Shown piece after piece: positions 8,170-17,084 of a DNA stretch of 37,454 nucleotides. The translations under genes were made by a program, and so were the position numbers. The notes beneath the pieces were generated by a model. The model was not told where the DNA came from. It ran no database searches and saw nothing but the letters and a program-made list of their open reading frames with translations. The stretch lies in the NCBI GenBank assembly GCA_023381945.1, contig JAMCQY010000261.1:1-37454 (forward strand), written 5' to 3'. Numbering within the stretch: the stretch's first letter is position 1; every line of letters starts with the position of its first letter. The DNA comes from Deltaproteobacteria bacterium (lineage in GTDB: Bacteria; Desulfobacterota; Desulfobaccia; Desulfobaccales; 0-14-0-80-60-11).

Positions 8170-9906
8170 TCATCTGGCCAGGAGTTCGCCCAGTTTTTGC
8201 ACCAATTGTTGTGCCCGGAACGGTTTAGTCAGGGTCGGCGGCATTTCTTTCATCCTGTGGTCGATCGAAGTATCATGACCAGTGACTAAAATCAGCGGAA
8301 TACCGCTGGTTTGGGGATCTTTTTGCAAGGCGGCGCAAAGGTCCAGACCATCGCGCAAGAAGGCCTCCGGCCGGGCGGGCAGGCCCATATCAATGGTAAT
8401 CACGGCCGGGTTCAGGCGGCGGGCGCCTTCCAGGCCGTCATCGGCGGTCACCGCATAGGCGGTCCGGTAGCCGTGCTTGTTAAGAATGCGGGTCATGACC
8501 TCAACTACCTTGGGTTCGTCTTCCACCACCAGGACCAGGGGACCTTCCCCCGGACCGTGGACCTCCAGGCCCCGTTCCCGGTCCTCCAGACGGCGCCAGT
8601 AGAGAGGCGTCTCCGAGATTAAGGGCAGGGTGAAATAGAACGTGGCGCCTTGCCCCGGACCGGGGCTGGAGAGCCATATCCGGCCGCCCATGAACTCCAC
8701 CAGGTTCTTGCAGATGGCCAGCCCCAGACCGCTGCCCCCATATTTCCGGGAAGTGGAGCCATCGCCCTGAACAAATTTCTGGAACAAGTCCCGCTGAATC
8801 TCTTGGGGGATGCCGATGCCGGTGTCGTTGATTTCAAAGCGGACGTGGCCCTTGGCACGGTAGGGCCGGGCAATGATCCCGACTTCGCCGGCCTGGGTAA
8901 ACTTGATGGCGTTGGCCACCAGATTGAGCAGAACCTGATGTAATTTATCGGGATCGGCCCGCACTTTTACCTGGTGCGCTTGAAAGGTCAGGCGCAAGCC
9001 CTTTTGGGCCGCCTGCAGCTGACTTAATTTTTTTACTTCTTCAAAAGCCAGGGAGACGTCTACCTTGACCAGGTTGAGGTCCACCTTGCCGGCCTCGATC
9101 TTGGCAGTATCCAGCAGCTCGTTAATCAGATTCAGAAGATTTTTGGCGCTGTCGTAGGCATTCTGGATAAACTCGCGCTCTTCCGCCGGGTTATCGTATA
9201 ATTTATCCAGGACAATGCGCAGAAAGCCCAGGACGGCGCTGAGCGGCGTTCGCAGTTCATGGGAGGTGTTGGCCAGGAATTCATCTTTCAAGCGATTAGT
9301 CCGTTCCAATTCGAGATTGGCCCACTCCAGGCTGCGGTTGAGGCGGATCAGAGCCATTTCTTGTTTTTGCATCTGGCTCAACAGATCTTCAGAATTGCGT
9401 TTATCATGAATCACAGCCACGCTGCCCAGCAGTTGGCGGGAGGAGTCTTGGACCCGCATCAGACTCACCTCCACCGGGATAGGCAAACCGTCGCGATGCC
9501 GGGCCATGATGGGGTAATTATCCACCCGTCCATAGGTTCGAGCCTGCGCCAGCATGGAGTTCAAGGTCTTGGGATCGGCATAAAATTCGCGAAAATGGCG
9601 GCCAATAATCTCCTCACTCTTTAAGCCGTAAATATTTTGACAAACCTTATTGGTGTAGCGAATGACTCCGTCGCGGTCGGCAATGCCGATACCGTGCAGG
9701 CTCAGTTCGTTCATAGCCTCTAGAAAAGGCAAAGGCTTAGGCGGCCAGGAAGGTGAGGAAGAGGATATGCCGCTGCCGGGAGACGGGGCCGAGGCAGGTT
9801 CAGGGGCCGCGCGGGAGACTTCGGATTTGCGCCCCGGCAATGGCGGATCGACCTTCCCGGGCCTGGACACCCTTTGGCTTCTTGGACAAGTTGGCTTTAT
9901 TTGCAT
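8170..9906 (-). CDS. PAS-containing hybrid histidine kinase with C-terminal receiver
   Basis: A soluble kinase of 578 residues from the chosen ATG 9906 ([10 protein letters not shown]), which has AAAGGT upstream. In-frame starts at 9981 (ATG) and 10071 (TTG) would add 25 or 55 residues without better ribosome binding sites. After a Pro/Ser-rich linker comes a PAS domain ([20 protein letters not shown]) and then HisKA with phospho-His in [13 protein letters not shown]. HATPase_c has N box [13 protein letters not shown]1 NDTGIGIP and G2 [10 protein letters not shown] receiver domain closes the protein (VLVVEDEP, phospho-Asp in VITIDMGLP, Lys in TLTKPF). There are no membrane segments, so it is a cytoplasmic sensor. 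It is immediately upstream of the GGDEF response regulator, so its signal probably ends in cyclic di-GMP. Confidence 0.92.
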   Translation of the reverse strand: MQIKPTCPRSQRVSRPGKVDPPLPGRKSEVSRAAPEPASAPSPGSGISSSSPSWPPKPLPFLEAMNELSLHGIGIADRDGVIRYTNKVCQNIYGLKSEEIIGRHFREFYADPKTLNSMLAQARTYGRVDNYPIMARHRDGLPIPVEVSLMRVQDSSRQLLGSVAVIHDKRNSEDLLSQMQKQEMALIRLNRSLEWANLELERTNRLKDEFLANTSHELRTPLSAVLGFLRIVLDKLYDNPAEEREFIQNAYDSAKNLLNLINELLDTAKIEAGKVDLNLVKVDVSLAFEEVKKLSQLQAAQKGLRLTFQAHQVKVRADPDKLHQVLLNLVANAIKFTQAGEVGIIARPYRAKGHVRFEINDTGIGIPQEIQRDLFQKFVQGDGSTSRKYGGSGLGLAICKNLVEFMGGRIWLSSPGPGQGATFYFTLPLISETPLYWRRLEDRERGLEVHGPGEGPLVLVVEDEPKVVEVMTRILNKHGYRTAYAVTADDGLEGARRLNPAVITIDMGLPARPEAFLRDGLDLCAALQKDPQTSGIPLILVTGHDTSIDHRMKEMPPTLTKPFRAQQLVQKLGELLAR

Positions 9907-10188
9907 CTTTGAGACCTTTGTGAAAATCGAAGAACAGCCGCCGCCGGCTGTATATGGCAGGCGAGGGCGCCTGCTTTCCATTTTAATGAGACCCGCTGGC
10001 CTGTTGGCAGGGATTTTCGCAGAGGCCTCATCTTTATCTGTTCCCCTAAATTTATTCGGTATTTCTCTCAAAAACTTAAAAATATCGGTGAGTGATCGAG
10101 TCCCCGCTTGAGGCCATGGTAAGGGCCAAATGGAGTCTTACCGCTGACCAGTGCCTGGCTTCAGGGCTTGGAAATTTTCCCGGCCGGG

Positions 10189-10216
10189 TTGAATTGTTCC
10201 AGGTCGTCACTATCTT
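10189..10216 (+). promoter_or_regulatory. Sigma-70-like promoter for superoxide dismutase
   Basis: TTGAAT (10189-10194), a 16-nt spacer, then TATCTT (10211-10216). The predicted start near 10223 leaves a leader of about 44 nt before the dismutase ATG, which contains the AAAGGAG ribosome binding site. Confidence 0.45.
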
Positions 10217-10266
10217 TAGCTAAAACCTGGTGGCTCAAGGCGACCGGGGACAGAAAGGAGCTCTGT

Positions 10267-10851
10267 ATGAGTTATACCGCGAAGGATTTCTCTTTCCTTT
10301 TGGGCATGAAAGGCTTCAGCGACACCCTACTGAAAAATCACTTCACTCTCTACCAGGGGTACGTGACCAATACTAACAAGGTCATGGACCTACTGGCGGA
10401 CCTGCTGAAAGCCGGCAAGGAATCGACCCCGGAATTCGCCGAACTGAAGCGGCGTCTCGGATGGGAATTCAACGGTATGCGTCTCCATGAACTCTATTTC
10501 GAGAATCTCGGAGGCGACGGCAATCCGGCGAAGGCCCCGCAACTGACCAAGCGGGTAACGGAACAATTCGGTTCAGTGGAGGCCTGCGCCAAAGACTTCA
10601 TGGCCACGGCAAGCATGCGCGGCATCGGCTGGGTGGTCTGTTATGAAGAAATCGAAAACGGCAAGATCTTCAATCAGTGGATCAACGAGCATGACGTGGG
10701 CCACCTTTCGGGCTGCAACCCCATCCTGGTCTGCGATGTCTTTGAACACGCCTTTATGGTCGACTATGGCCTCAAACGGGCAGACTACCTAAAAAGCTTC
10801 TTCGACAGCGTCAAATGGGACGTGGTGGAGCAGCGCCTGGAAACGGCTTAG
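10267..10851 (+). CDS. Fe/Mn-type superoxide dismutase
   Basis: A 194-residue cytoplasmic dismutase that converts superoxide to oxygen and hydrogen peroxide. The four metal ligands are visible: H25 (LLKNHFTLYQGY), H74 (RLHELYFENLG), D157 and H161 (CDVFEHAFMVDYG, the family DxWEHAY signature with Phe replacing Trp and Tyr). The start at 10267 is fixed by AAAGGAG seven nt upstream. There is no signal peptide. I cannot tell iron from manganese preference by eye. It has its own promoter and a strong terminator, so it is probably monocistronic, as expected for oxygen defence in an anaerobe. Confidence 0.93.
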   Translation: MSYTAKDFSFLLGMKGFSDTLLKNHFTLYQGYVTNTNKVMDLLADLLKAGKESTPEFAELKRRLGWEFNGMRLHELYFENLGGDGNPAKAPQLTKRVTEQFGSVEACAKDFMATASMRGIGWVVCYEEIENGKIFNQWINEHDVGHLSGCNPILVCDVFEHAFMVDYGLKRADYLKSFFDSVKWDVVEQRLETA

Positions 10852-10875
10852 TTAAGGCGAACCCACAGATCAAGA

Positions 10876-10925
10876 GGCGAGAGCGGATATTCGCAGAAAA
10901 ATTTGCCGCTCGCGCCTTTTTTTTT
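10876..10925 (+). terminator. Rho-independent terminator after superoxide dismutase
   Basis: An 11-bp stem with one mismatch, GGCGAGAGCGG (10876-10886) and CCGCTCGCGCC (10906-10916), followed by nine Ts. The position 25 nt behind the dismutase stop codon fits. Confidence 0.9.
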
Positions 10926-10982
10926 GGCCTTAATGAGTAAAATGGATAAGTATTTTGGATATATATGTAAGGAGGGGCCGAT

Positions 10983-11177
10983 ATGAGAACAATGGAAGGT
11001 TATATCCGCGCTATCGCTGGCAGCTTTGTTTTATTATCTCTAACTTTGGGCTATCTATACAGCCCCTATTGGCACCTGTTCACCGCCTTTGTGGGTCTCA
11101 ACCTCTTGCAATCTGCCTTCACCAAATGGTGCTTAATGGAAAAGATTTTGGAGAGACTTGGGGTGCCTGCATCTTAA
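10983..11177 (+). CDS. Small membrane protein, DUF2892 (YgaP-like TM domain)
   Basis: A 64-residue protein with two hydrophobic stretches: AIAGSFVLLSLTLGYLY (about 10-26) and WHLFTAFVGLNLLQSAF (about 30-46), ending WCLMEKILERLGV. This is the layout of DUF2892, the transmembrane part of YgaP-type proteins. Many relatives keep a Cys-Pro before the EKIL motif; here it is Cys-Leu-Met. No rhodanese domain is attached. GGAGG lies about 8 nt before the ATG. Its function is unknown. Confidence 0.8.
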   Translation: MRTMEGYIRAIAGSFVLLSLTLGYLYSPYWHLFTAFVGLNLLQSAFTKWCLMEKILERLGVPAS

Positions 11178-11274
11178 TTCAGGTTTACAAACTCCATTCA
11201 TTCGAGTTAGGCTGGTTTATCCAGCCCCGATGAGGAGTAGGCCTCTACGGCTGAATCGATAACAGGAGAGAGCC

Positions 11275-12240
11275 ATGCGCCGCACCGGCTACGTTTATGC
11301 GCTCCGCTATCTGCTGCATGATCCTGGTTCATGGCATCCGGAACGCCCCGACCGCCTGAAAGCCATCCACGCCGCCCTCGAAGAAAGCGGACTTTATGAA
11401 TTGCTGGTGCGCTTAAGGCCCGACTATGCGCCGCTGGAATGGGTGGAGCGCCTGCATGCACCCGAATATATCCAGCGGTTCAGAGAGGCTTGCGAACAGG
11501 GCAAGCAGATCCTGGATACCCAGGATTGCGGCATTTGCAAGGATTCGTACATGACCGCCTTGCTGGCCGTGGGCGGGGTGATGATGGCGGTGGATGCCGT
11601 CCTGAAGGGCGAGTTGGATAACGCCTTCTGCGCGGTACGGCCGCCGGGACATCACGCAGAAAGGGATCGGGCCATGGGTTTCTGCTTCTTTAATAACATC
11701 GCCCTGGGCGCGCTCTTTGCTTTGGAGCACTACGGGCTCGAGCGGGTGGCCATCTTCGACTGGGACGTGCATCATGGCAACGGCACCCAACATCTTTTCG
11801 AATCGGACCCGCGGGTGTTTTACTGCTCGGTGCACGAAGACCCGCAATATTGCTATCCCGGCACCGGCTACGCGCCTGAAGAAGGGAAGGGGCCGGGTAA
11901 GGGCTATACCCTGAACCTGCCTTTTCCGCCCCGAAGCGGGGGAGAAGAATACCTGGAGGCGATTAAAGAGAAGGCCATGCCGCGGCTCAAGCAATTTGCC
12001 CCGCAACTGGTGATGATTTCCGCCGGCTTCGACGCCCACTCCAAAGACCCCCTGGCGCATATCAACCTCAACCGGAACACCTACCGGGAGATGACGCGCC
12101 TGATGCTGGATTTGGCCCAAGAAAGCGCCGAGGGCCGGCTGATTACCGTGCTGGAGGGAGGTTATAACCTGGAGGTCTTAGAGGAGTGCGCCGAAGACCA
12201 TGTGCGGCTGCTGTTGGATATACCGCTGGATCATTTTTGA
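11275..12240 (+). CDS. Histone-deacetylase-family amidohydrolase (class II-like)
   Basis: A 321-residue zinc hydrolase of the arginase/deacetylase superfamily. The catalytic elements are present: the His pair in RPPGHHAE (H126, H127), zinc ligands D164 and H166 in FDWDVHHGNG, the third ligand D253 in SAGFDAH, and the active-site Tyr in LEGGYN. Such bacterial proteins deacetylate acetylated lysines, acetylpolyamines or other short acylamides; I cannot decide the substrate. In bacteria they often accompany acetoin or acetate metabolism, but no acs or acu gene is nearby. A GGAGAG site precedes the ATG. Confidence 0.93.
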   Translation: MRRTGYVYALRYLLHDPGSWHPERPDRLKAIHAALEESGLYELLVRLRPDYAPLEWVERLHAPEYIQRFREACEQGKQILDTQDCGICKDSYMTALLAVGGVMMAVDAVLKGELDNAFCAVRPPGHHAERDRAMGFCFFNNIALGALFALEHYGLERVAIFDWDVHHGNGTQHLFESDPRVFYCSVHEDPQYCYPGTGYAPEEGKGPGKGYTLNLPFPPRSGGEEYLEAIKEKAMPRLKQFAPQLVMISAGFDAHSKDPLAHINLNRNTYREMTRLMLDLAQESAEGRLITVLEGGYNLEVLEECAEDHVRLLLDIPLDHF

Positions 12241-12533
12241 GTGAATTAAAGAAGCGAGGTTTTGAGGGATAGCTGCTTCCGTGTCAAGGACGCTGTATCT
12301 TTTGGATTAATCAGTGTCAAAATGTAATGTAAAGAAATTCCTTGACAGTCAAATCAAAAGTGTGCTAAGGGATTTTTTATCCTTATTTTTGTCCTTTAGT
12401 CAGGCGATATGCGGTATTCGGGGCGACAAAGTTAAGATAATAACGGGATGGCGGGAGCCGGCCGTTTTTTTTTTGGCCTGCGCCTTCGGCCGTTAGCCGG
12501 CAAAGGAACCAAGGTTAAAGGAGTGGAGAAACC
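12241..12533 (+). promoter_or_regulatory. Long AT-rich leader of the cold-shock gene
   Basis: This 293-nt region has no gene. A TTGACA at 12342-12347 is followed 15 nt later by a poor -10 (TGCTAA). If it is used, the message has a leader of roughly 160 nt, as in cspA-type genes. The leader holds an AT-rich hairpin (TAAGGGAT/ATCCTTA near 12366-12385) with T5 behind it, which could instead end the deacetylase transcript. It also holds a GC-rich fold around 12455-12502, with two GCCGGC arms enclosing T10, GGCC and CGGCC. An AAAGGAG site precedes the start codon. Confidence 0.4.
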
Positions 12534-12737
12534 ATGAACTATTCCGGCACGGTCAAGTGGTTCAACGAAGCCAAAGGCTACGGCTTCATCAAACGCGAGG
12601 ACGGCCCCGACCTGTTTGTGCACTACACCAACATTGTAGGCTCCGGATTCCGCACTTTGAAGGAAGAAGACAAGGTGGAATTCGAAGTGAGCGAAGGCCC
12701 TAAGGGCTTGCAGGCGGTCAAGGTAACCAAGATCTGA
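12534..12737 (+). CDS. Cold-shock protein (CspA family)
   Basis: A 67-residue single cold-shock domain. The RNA-binding motifs RNP1 (KGYGFI) and RNP2 (DLFVHYTNI) are intact, preceded by GTVKWFNEA. It binds single-stranded RNA and DNA as a chaperone. Like other deltaproteobacterial copies it has His-Tyr in RNP2 where E. coli has His-Phe. It has a long structured leader and is followed by a GC-rich hairpin, so it is probably transcribed alone. Which csp paralogue it is cannot be told. Confidence 0.97.
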   Translation: MNYSGTVKWFNEAKGYGFIKREDGPDLFVHYTNIVGSGFRTLKEEDKVEFEVSEGPKGLQAVKVTKI

Positions 12738-12761
12738 AGCAACTCAAATAAATAGGTTTTA

Positions 12762-12800
12762 ACGCCACGCCGGTCACACCCTCCGAGGTGGGGCGGGCGT
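12762..12800 (+). terminator. GC-rich hairpin after the cold-shock gene
   Basis: ACGCC-A-CGCC pairs with GGCGGGCGT with one bulged A, and an inner CACC/GGTG extends the stem. Only TCCTATT follows instead of a clean T run, so termination is plausible but not certain. Confidence 0.4.
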
Positions 12801-12851
12801 CCTATTCCGATAACTGCGGTCTCATCCTTCCACCAAAAGGAGAGGCTAACC

Positions 12852-14837
12852 ATGTCGGAGCGTTTCTCCCTTCCGCAGTTCTTCATTCCTGCGGCACTTT
12901 GCTTGGCCCTTTTCAGCACCCCCCAAAACCTCCGGGCCCAAGGCTGGACCGGCACTGCCGGCCGTCAGTTGCAAGGCTTGACCGGCGCTCACCTAAACAA
13001 ATTCACCTACCATGGGATGCCCAAGGTGGCGGCAGGAGGCGTCCCCACGATGCCCGCCTCGATGGGAGGCATGATGATGATGTCCGGCCTCCTGAGCGTG
13101 GCGATGCAAGGCCTGATGGACGCAGCCAGCAATGCCCAGGTCCGGGCCCAGCGGCAGGCTCAATACCAGGAAATGCAGCGATGGATGGCCCAGGAGCAGG
13201 AGCGCCTGGCCGAGTTGGTGGCCAGGCAGCGGGCCAAAAGGGACCGGGAAGACCAGGCCGACATGGATGAGTTGGCCAAAGCAATGAGCGCCCCTTGGGA
13301 CGGGGGCAAGGCGCCATCCGATCTGGCCTCGGCTTTACGCGATCCGGTGGCGAGCGACAGCCGGCCTCAAGGAACGGCGTTTTTTGGCTTGGGCGGCGAG
13401 TCCAAGACCGGATGGGAGGGCGAGTCCAAGACCGTGGACTTGCGGGACCGCACCCGGGATACCCCGGAAATTCCATCCGGTAAAAAGCCGATAAAGCCGG
13501 CGACCGGGCCGATACAGCAAACAGAAACAGGCAGAAAGCTCCAAAAAATGATCAGGGAGAACCAGGACCCCGCCAAACTGGACGCCAACCTGAACAAACT
13601 GGAAAACTTGCTGTCACAGTCCCAAGAACGGGCAGAGAAAATAAAGCAAGTGCAGAATCTGTCCCCGCAAGACCTGCAGGCCTGGGACAGGTGTGTGGCT
13701 CTGGCTGCCCAGGAAGGCATGCTCCGGGGTCTGAGTCTGGCCATGGATTTCAGAGGGGCGCAGGACCTGATCAATTGGTATAAAGGGATAAAGAAGAACC
13801 CGGCCCGGATGGACCAGCTTTTGAAGGCGTTAAATAATATTAATGAATTCGCAGAATTCGCCGATCACTACGATAAATTTGAACTGGGAGAACTGAAAGA
13901 TATCATCTGGAATGAGGCAAACCGCAATCTGATGAATGACCTGGAATTCTTCCGCCGACAGAATGCCGTCAACCATGCCAACTTTGAGTTCGGCAAAAAT
14001 ATCATCAATGATTCGGTCGCCCTGGCCCAAGGCCGGGAGGAACTGGGTAAAATAGAAGTGAGGGTGAAAATCGAGGGACTTAGTCCCTTCTTTTGGGACC
14101 GCAAGAAACAACTGGAGCAGCAGGCCCGGAAGCTGGCGGAGACCGCCCGGGGGGCGAGGCAAGAATTAGCCCTGAAAAGGGATCTGGCCGTTCCCCCGGA
14201 CAGGTCCGGGCAGGCCTCCCGCAAGCCAGAGGCGCTCCCCTCCAGGGCATCTTCACTTCCTGTAATGAAGAATCTGAGAGTAATTCCTCTCGATTTAAAG
14301 CAACCTGCCGGGGAGCCGGCTCCGATAGCAAAAACGGCCCTTGGCGAACCCTCCGTCCCCGGGCCGAAATATCATCGGGTCGTGTTTCAGGGAGTGGTAG
14401 GCGCCAGGCAGGAGGATCAGGCCCTGACAAGGGCCATCCAGAACGATGTCCTTTTTCAGAACCCCGACCGGAGTTATGTGTTTGCCTTTTCAGGCGGGCC
14501 CCAGTCCGACCGGTTGATGCATCACCCTGAAACCAATCCCGGGCTATTCTTCAGGAAATGCCCGGAAATAAAGAATATGGAGGTTGAAGACCTGGTATTT
14601 AACCACAATTCGACTCCCATGGTGGAGATGTTGGTCCGTCAGCGCTTCATCAAGGTCAAAAACCTGGTTTTCATCTCCAACGACACCTCAAGGCATTATC
14701 CGAAACTGCAGGAACTGATGACATTGGCCAAAGAGCGGGGCATCATGTTCAATTGGTATCTCAACCGGCAAGGGAAACTGGTGAATTTCGTCTCACCCTC
14801 CGGCGTCAATCCCGATCTCATGCCCTTGGAGAAGTAG
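12852..14837 (+). CDS. Large exported protein of unknown function
   Basis: A 661-residue protein with a Sec signal peptide (hydrophobic core FFIPAALCLALFS, cleavage probably after LRAQ). I do not recognise a family. Residues 60-130 are Met/Gly/Gln-rich and helical (QRQAQYQEMQRWMAQEQERL). A 15-bp direct repeat encodes GESKT twice (near 13395-13432). The middle (about 210-470) is charged and predicted alpha-helical. The C-terminal 165 residues (from about KYHRVVFQGVV) alternate strands and helices (YVFAFSGGP, VEDLVFNHN, VKNLVFISND) and look like a separate compact alpha/beta domain. AGGAGAGG lies upstream of the ATG. The lipoprotein gene starts 47 nt downstream, so the two are probably co-transcribed and act in the envelope. 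Confidence 0.8.
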   Translation: MSERFSLPQFFIPAALCLALFSTPQNLRAQGWTGTAGRQLQGLTGAHLNKFTYHGMPKVAAGGVPTMPASMGGMMMMSGLLSVAMQGLMDAASNAQVRAQRQAQYQEMQRWMAQEQERLAELVARQRAKRDREDQADMDELAKAMSAPWDGGKAPSDLASALRDPVASDSRPQGTAFFGLGGESKTGWEGESKTVDLRDRTRDTPEIPSGKKPIKPATGPIQQTETGRKLQKMIRENQDPAKLDANLNKLENLLSQSQERAEKIKQVQNLSPQDLQAWDRCVALAAQEGMLRGLSLAMDFRGAQDLINWYKGIKKNPARMDQLLKALNNINEFAEFADHYDKFELGELKDIIWNEANRNLMNDLEFFRRQNAVNHANFEFGKNIINDSVALAQGREELGKIEVRVKIEGLSPFFWDRKKQLEQQARKLAETARGARQELALKRDLAVPPDRSGQASRKPEALPSRASSLPVMKNLRVIPLDLKQPAGEPAPIAKTALGEPSVPGPKYHRVVFQGVVGARQEDQALTRAIQNDVLFQNPDRSYVFAFSGGPQSDRLMHHPETNPGLFFRKCPEIKNMEVEDLVFNHNSTPMVEMLVRQRFIKVKNLVFISNDTSRHYPKLQELMTLAKERGIMFNWYLNRQGKLVNFVSPSGVNPDLMPLEK

Positions 14838-14884
14838 AGGAATTTATGCTGAATTAAATTTCTGGACAACAGCCAGGTGTGATA

Positions 14885-15778
14885 ATGAAAATCCATAACA
14901 AGATTTCTCTGCTTTATGTTTTCTTGTTTTTTGGCATTTTGCCTGCCTGCTATACGGTTGTTCAAGAGACCTCGCCAAGCACGACGAAATCATCAATTTC
15001 AGGGGCTATGGATGCCATCAGTGAAGCCGTCAAAGACACCAAGCAAAGTCCCTTTTGTGCCAGCGAGAAAGTGGTACGCAACGTTGAAGTATCTGAAGAA
15101 GGTATAAAATTTATTAATGCTGATAATACGGAAAGATACTTTGCGTATACCAGAATTACTGGTCCCAGGATTTATCAGGGAAACATTTCCGGGTTGTATT
15201 GTGTTGATATGGGGCATCCATGCAACAATATTAACTTCGGGAATTTGCAATCGGCCAAAAAGTTTGCCGACGCCCTTTTTTATTTAAAGAATAATTCCGG
15301 CAATATCGAGCAGGGAATTAAAAATGAACGCCAGCAGGAGCGTGAAGACTGTTTGCGTCTGGTGCGCCAAACCAGCGTTGAGCCTATTCTGGCCGGAACC
15401 ACCGTCAGCGACCTAGGCCTTCCCTGCGCCGGGGTAGACCAAGTCTCCCTCGAAGCCATCCTGAACGATAAGCTCATTGATTGGAAAAGCAAGGAATTCC
15501 CGGAATATTTAAGAAGGAGCAACCCAACGCAGCTTCGCGAGTTGGTGGTGAGATTGGAAAAGGGGATCCTCCGCCTGGACCTGAAGGCCAAGGAATTTAA
15601 GGATGTGTCGGATGCAGAGGCCCGGAAGGTTAAGCTGCCCGGAAAGGAGCCGGCGGCAAAAGGAGCTCCGGAAGAATTGTCCCGAGCCCACGTGCTGGAC
15701 CAGCGCAAAACCATCCTGATGGTGCTTTTGGGCGCGGTGAAGACCGTTGCAGCACAGCGGGCTTCCTCAGGAATTTGA
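14885..15778 (+). CDS. Putative lipoprotein of unknown function
   Basis: A 297-residue protein with a lipoprotein signal: MKIHNKISLLYVFLFFGILPAC, lipobox LPAC with the acylated Cys at residue 22. I start at ATG 14885 (AGGTG upstream); a GTG at 14879 would add two residues. Mature residues up to about 140 contain short strands (VRNVEVSEEGIKFI) and four Cys. The second half is helical and charged, with QQEREDCLRLVRQ and LRELVVRLEKGILRLDLK. I recognise no family. Codon use is more AT-rich at the 5' end than in neighbouring genes. It ends 6 nt before the convergent ahbC stop codon. Confidence 0.8.
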   Translation: MKIHNKISLLYVFLFFGILPACYTVVQETSPSTTKSSISGAMDAISEAVKDTKQSPFCASEKVVRNVEVSEEGIKFINADNTERYFAYTRITGPRIYQGNISGLYCVDMGHPCNNINFGNLQSAKKFADALFYLKNNSGNIEQGIKNERQQEREDCLRLVRQTSVEPILAGTTVSDLGLPCAGVDQVSLEAILNDKLIDWKSKEFPEYLRRSNPTQLRELVVRLEKGILRLDLKAKEFKDVSDAEARKVKLPGKEPAAKGAPEELSRAHVLDQRKTILMVLLGAVKTVAAQRASSGI

Positions 15779-15784
15779 ACAGAC

Positions 15785-16975
15785 TTAACCCCCCTTTACG
15801 ATTTCTTCATCCGTCAGGTAACACGCCGGGTCCGGGGCCCACAGGTCGCCGGTCAGGGCTTCGGCCCTGACCCGGAAGTTGCCGGCGCAGACATCCAGCC
15901 AGCGGCACTCGTGGCAGCGGCCGCTAACATACCATTTTTTATCCTTAAGGCGGGCCATGAGTTCATCGCTCAAATCGCTCCAAATCTGGCTGAACGGCCG
16001 CCGGCGCACGTTCCCGAAGGAATGGTGGCGCCAAAATTGATCGGCATACACTTCGCCGTCCCAACTGACGCAGCCGATGCCCCGTCCGGAACTGTTGCCT
16101 TCGTTCATCTGCAAGAGCGACAACACCTCCGCAGCCCTGGCCGGGTCTTCCCGGAGCAGCTTCAGGTAGAGATAAGGACCGTCGGCGTGGTTATCCACCG
16201 TCAGCACCTCAACGGGCTGTCCTGCCTCAAAGAGCCTGCGGGTGCGGGCGCAGATCAGGTCCACCAGGTCCCGGGTCTGCTGATGGGACAAGGCCTCTTC
16301 CACCAGCTTGGTGCCCCGGCCGGCATAGACCAGGTGGTAGAAGCAGATGCGCGGAATCCGGTATCCCTCCACCAGGTCGAAGATCGCCGGCACCTCCTGG
16401 AAATTGAGGCGGCTGACGGTAAAGCGCAGCCCCACCTTGAGGCCCGCCTCCTGGCAGCGGCGCACCCCGGCCATGGCTGCGGCAAAGGCCCCGGGCTGGC
16501 CCCGGAATTGGTCGTGGATCTGCTCGGTGCCGTCCAGGCTGATCCCCACGTAGGAGAGGCCGAGTTTTTTCAGACGCTGCGCCACCTCAAAGGTGATAAG
16601 GGTGCCGTTGGTGGAGATCACCGCCCGCATGCCGTTCTTCACGGTCCACTCGATCAGGTCAAACAGATCGGGCCGCATCAGGGGTTCTCCCCCGGAAAAC
16701 AGCACCACCGGCACCCCGAAATCCTTCAAGTCCTTAAGCAAGGCCAGGCCTTCCTCAAAGGTCAGCTCATCTTTGGCCGGGCCCGCGGTGGCCTTGGCAT
16801 AGCAATGGACGCATCTGAGGTTGCACTGTTTAGTGGTATTCCACACCACCACCGGCTTTTTATCGGCGGAAAATTGCAGTAGATGGGAAGGCAGGTCTTG
16901 GGCCCGCCGGTCGCGATAGCGGAGCACGTCCCCCGGCTCCACGGCCCCGCAATATAACTTGGAAACGCCAATCAT
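15785..16975 (-). CDS. ahbC: AhbC-type radical SAM enzyme of siroheme-dependent heme synthesis
   Basis: A 396-residue radical SAM/SPASM protein. The start MIGVSKLYCGAVEP and the run DKKPVVVWNTTKQCNLRCVHCYA match AhbC, which converts 12,18-didecarboxysiroheme to iron-coproporphyrin III by removing two acetate side chains. The 4Fe-4S cluster binding SAM is held by C51, C55 and C58. The SAM-binding GGEP motif (LFSGGEPLMRPDLF) follows. C-terminal cysteines (GIGCVSWDG; GRCHECRWLDVCAGN; PDPACYL) form the auxiliary-cluster region. This pathway is typical of sulfate reducers and methanogens. The other ahb genes are not in the window. The nearest relatives of different function are AhbD and NirJ; the N- and C-terminal signatures favour AhbC. 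Confidence 0.88.
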   Translation of the reverse strand: MIGVSKLYCGAVEPGDVLRYRDRRAQDLPSHLLQFSADKKPVVVWNTTKQCNLRCVHCYAKATAGPAKDELTFEEGLALLKDLKDFGVPVVLFSGGEPLMRPDLFDLIEWTVKNGMRAVISTNGTLITFEVAQRLKKLGLSYVGISLDGTEQIHDQFRGQPGAFAAAMAGVRRCQEAGLKVGLRFTVSRLNFQEVPAIFDLVEGYRIPRICFYHLVYAGRGTKLVEEALSHQQTRDLVDLICARTRRLFEAGQPVEVLTVDNHADGPYLYLKLLREDPARAAEVLSLLQMNEGNSSGRGIGCVSWDGEVYADQFWRHHSFGNVRRRPFSQIWSDLSDELMARLKDKKWYVSGRCHECRWLDVCAGNFRVRAEALTGDLWAPDPACYLTDEEIVKGG

Positions 16976-17001
16976 GTCGCTAAATTACATCCTGTAGTGT
17001 T

Positions 17002-17030
17002 GTAGGGGCGGGTTTGAAACCCGCCCCTAC
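17002..17030. repeat. Perfect 14-bp palindrome of the GTAGGGGC family
   Basis: Arms GTAGGGGCGGGTTT and its exact complement around a single G. It shares the GTAGGGGCG and CGCCCCTAC ends with 1994-2053 but has a different inner stem. A half-copy of a MITE end, TAATACCAATTT on the minus strand (17076-17087), lies 45 bp away and supplies the stop codon of the ClpX-like gene. It resembles the TAATACCAAGTT end at 2079-2090. Confidence 0.75.
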
Positions 17031-17084
17031 GATTAATATCAATAAATTATTAGATTGGTTTGTTTCATTTCAGTGAAATTGGTA

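Noticed and set aside
10118..10142. GGTAAG/CTTACC inverted repeat upstream of superoxide dismutase as an operator
   Set aside because: Only 6 bp arms with a 13-nt gap and no known regulator match.
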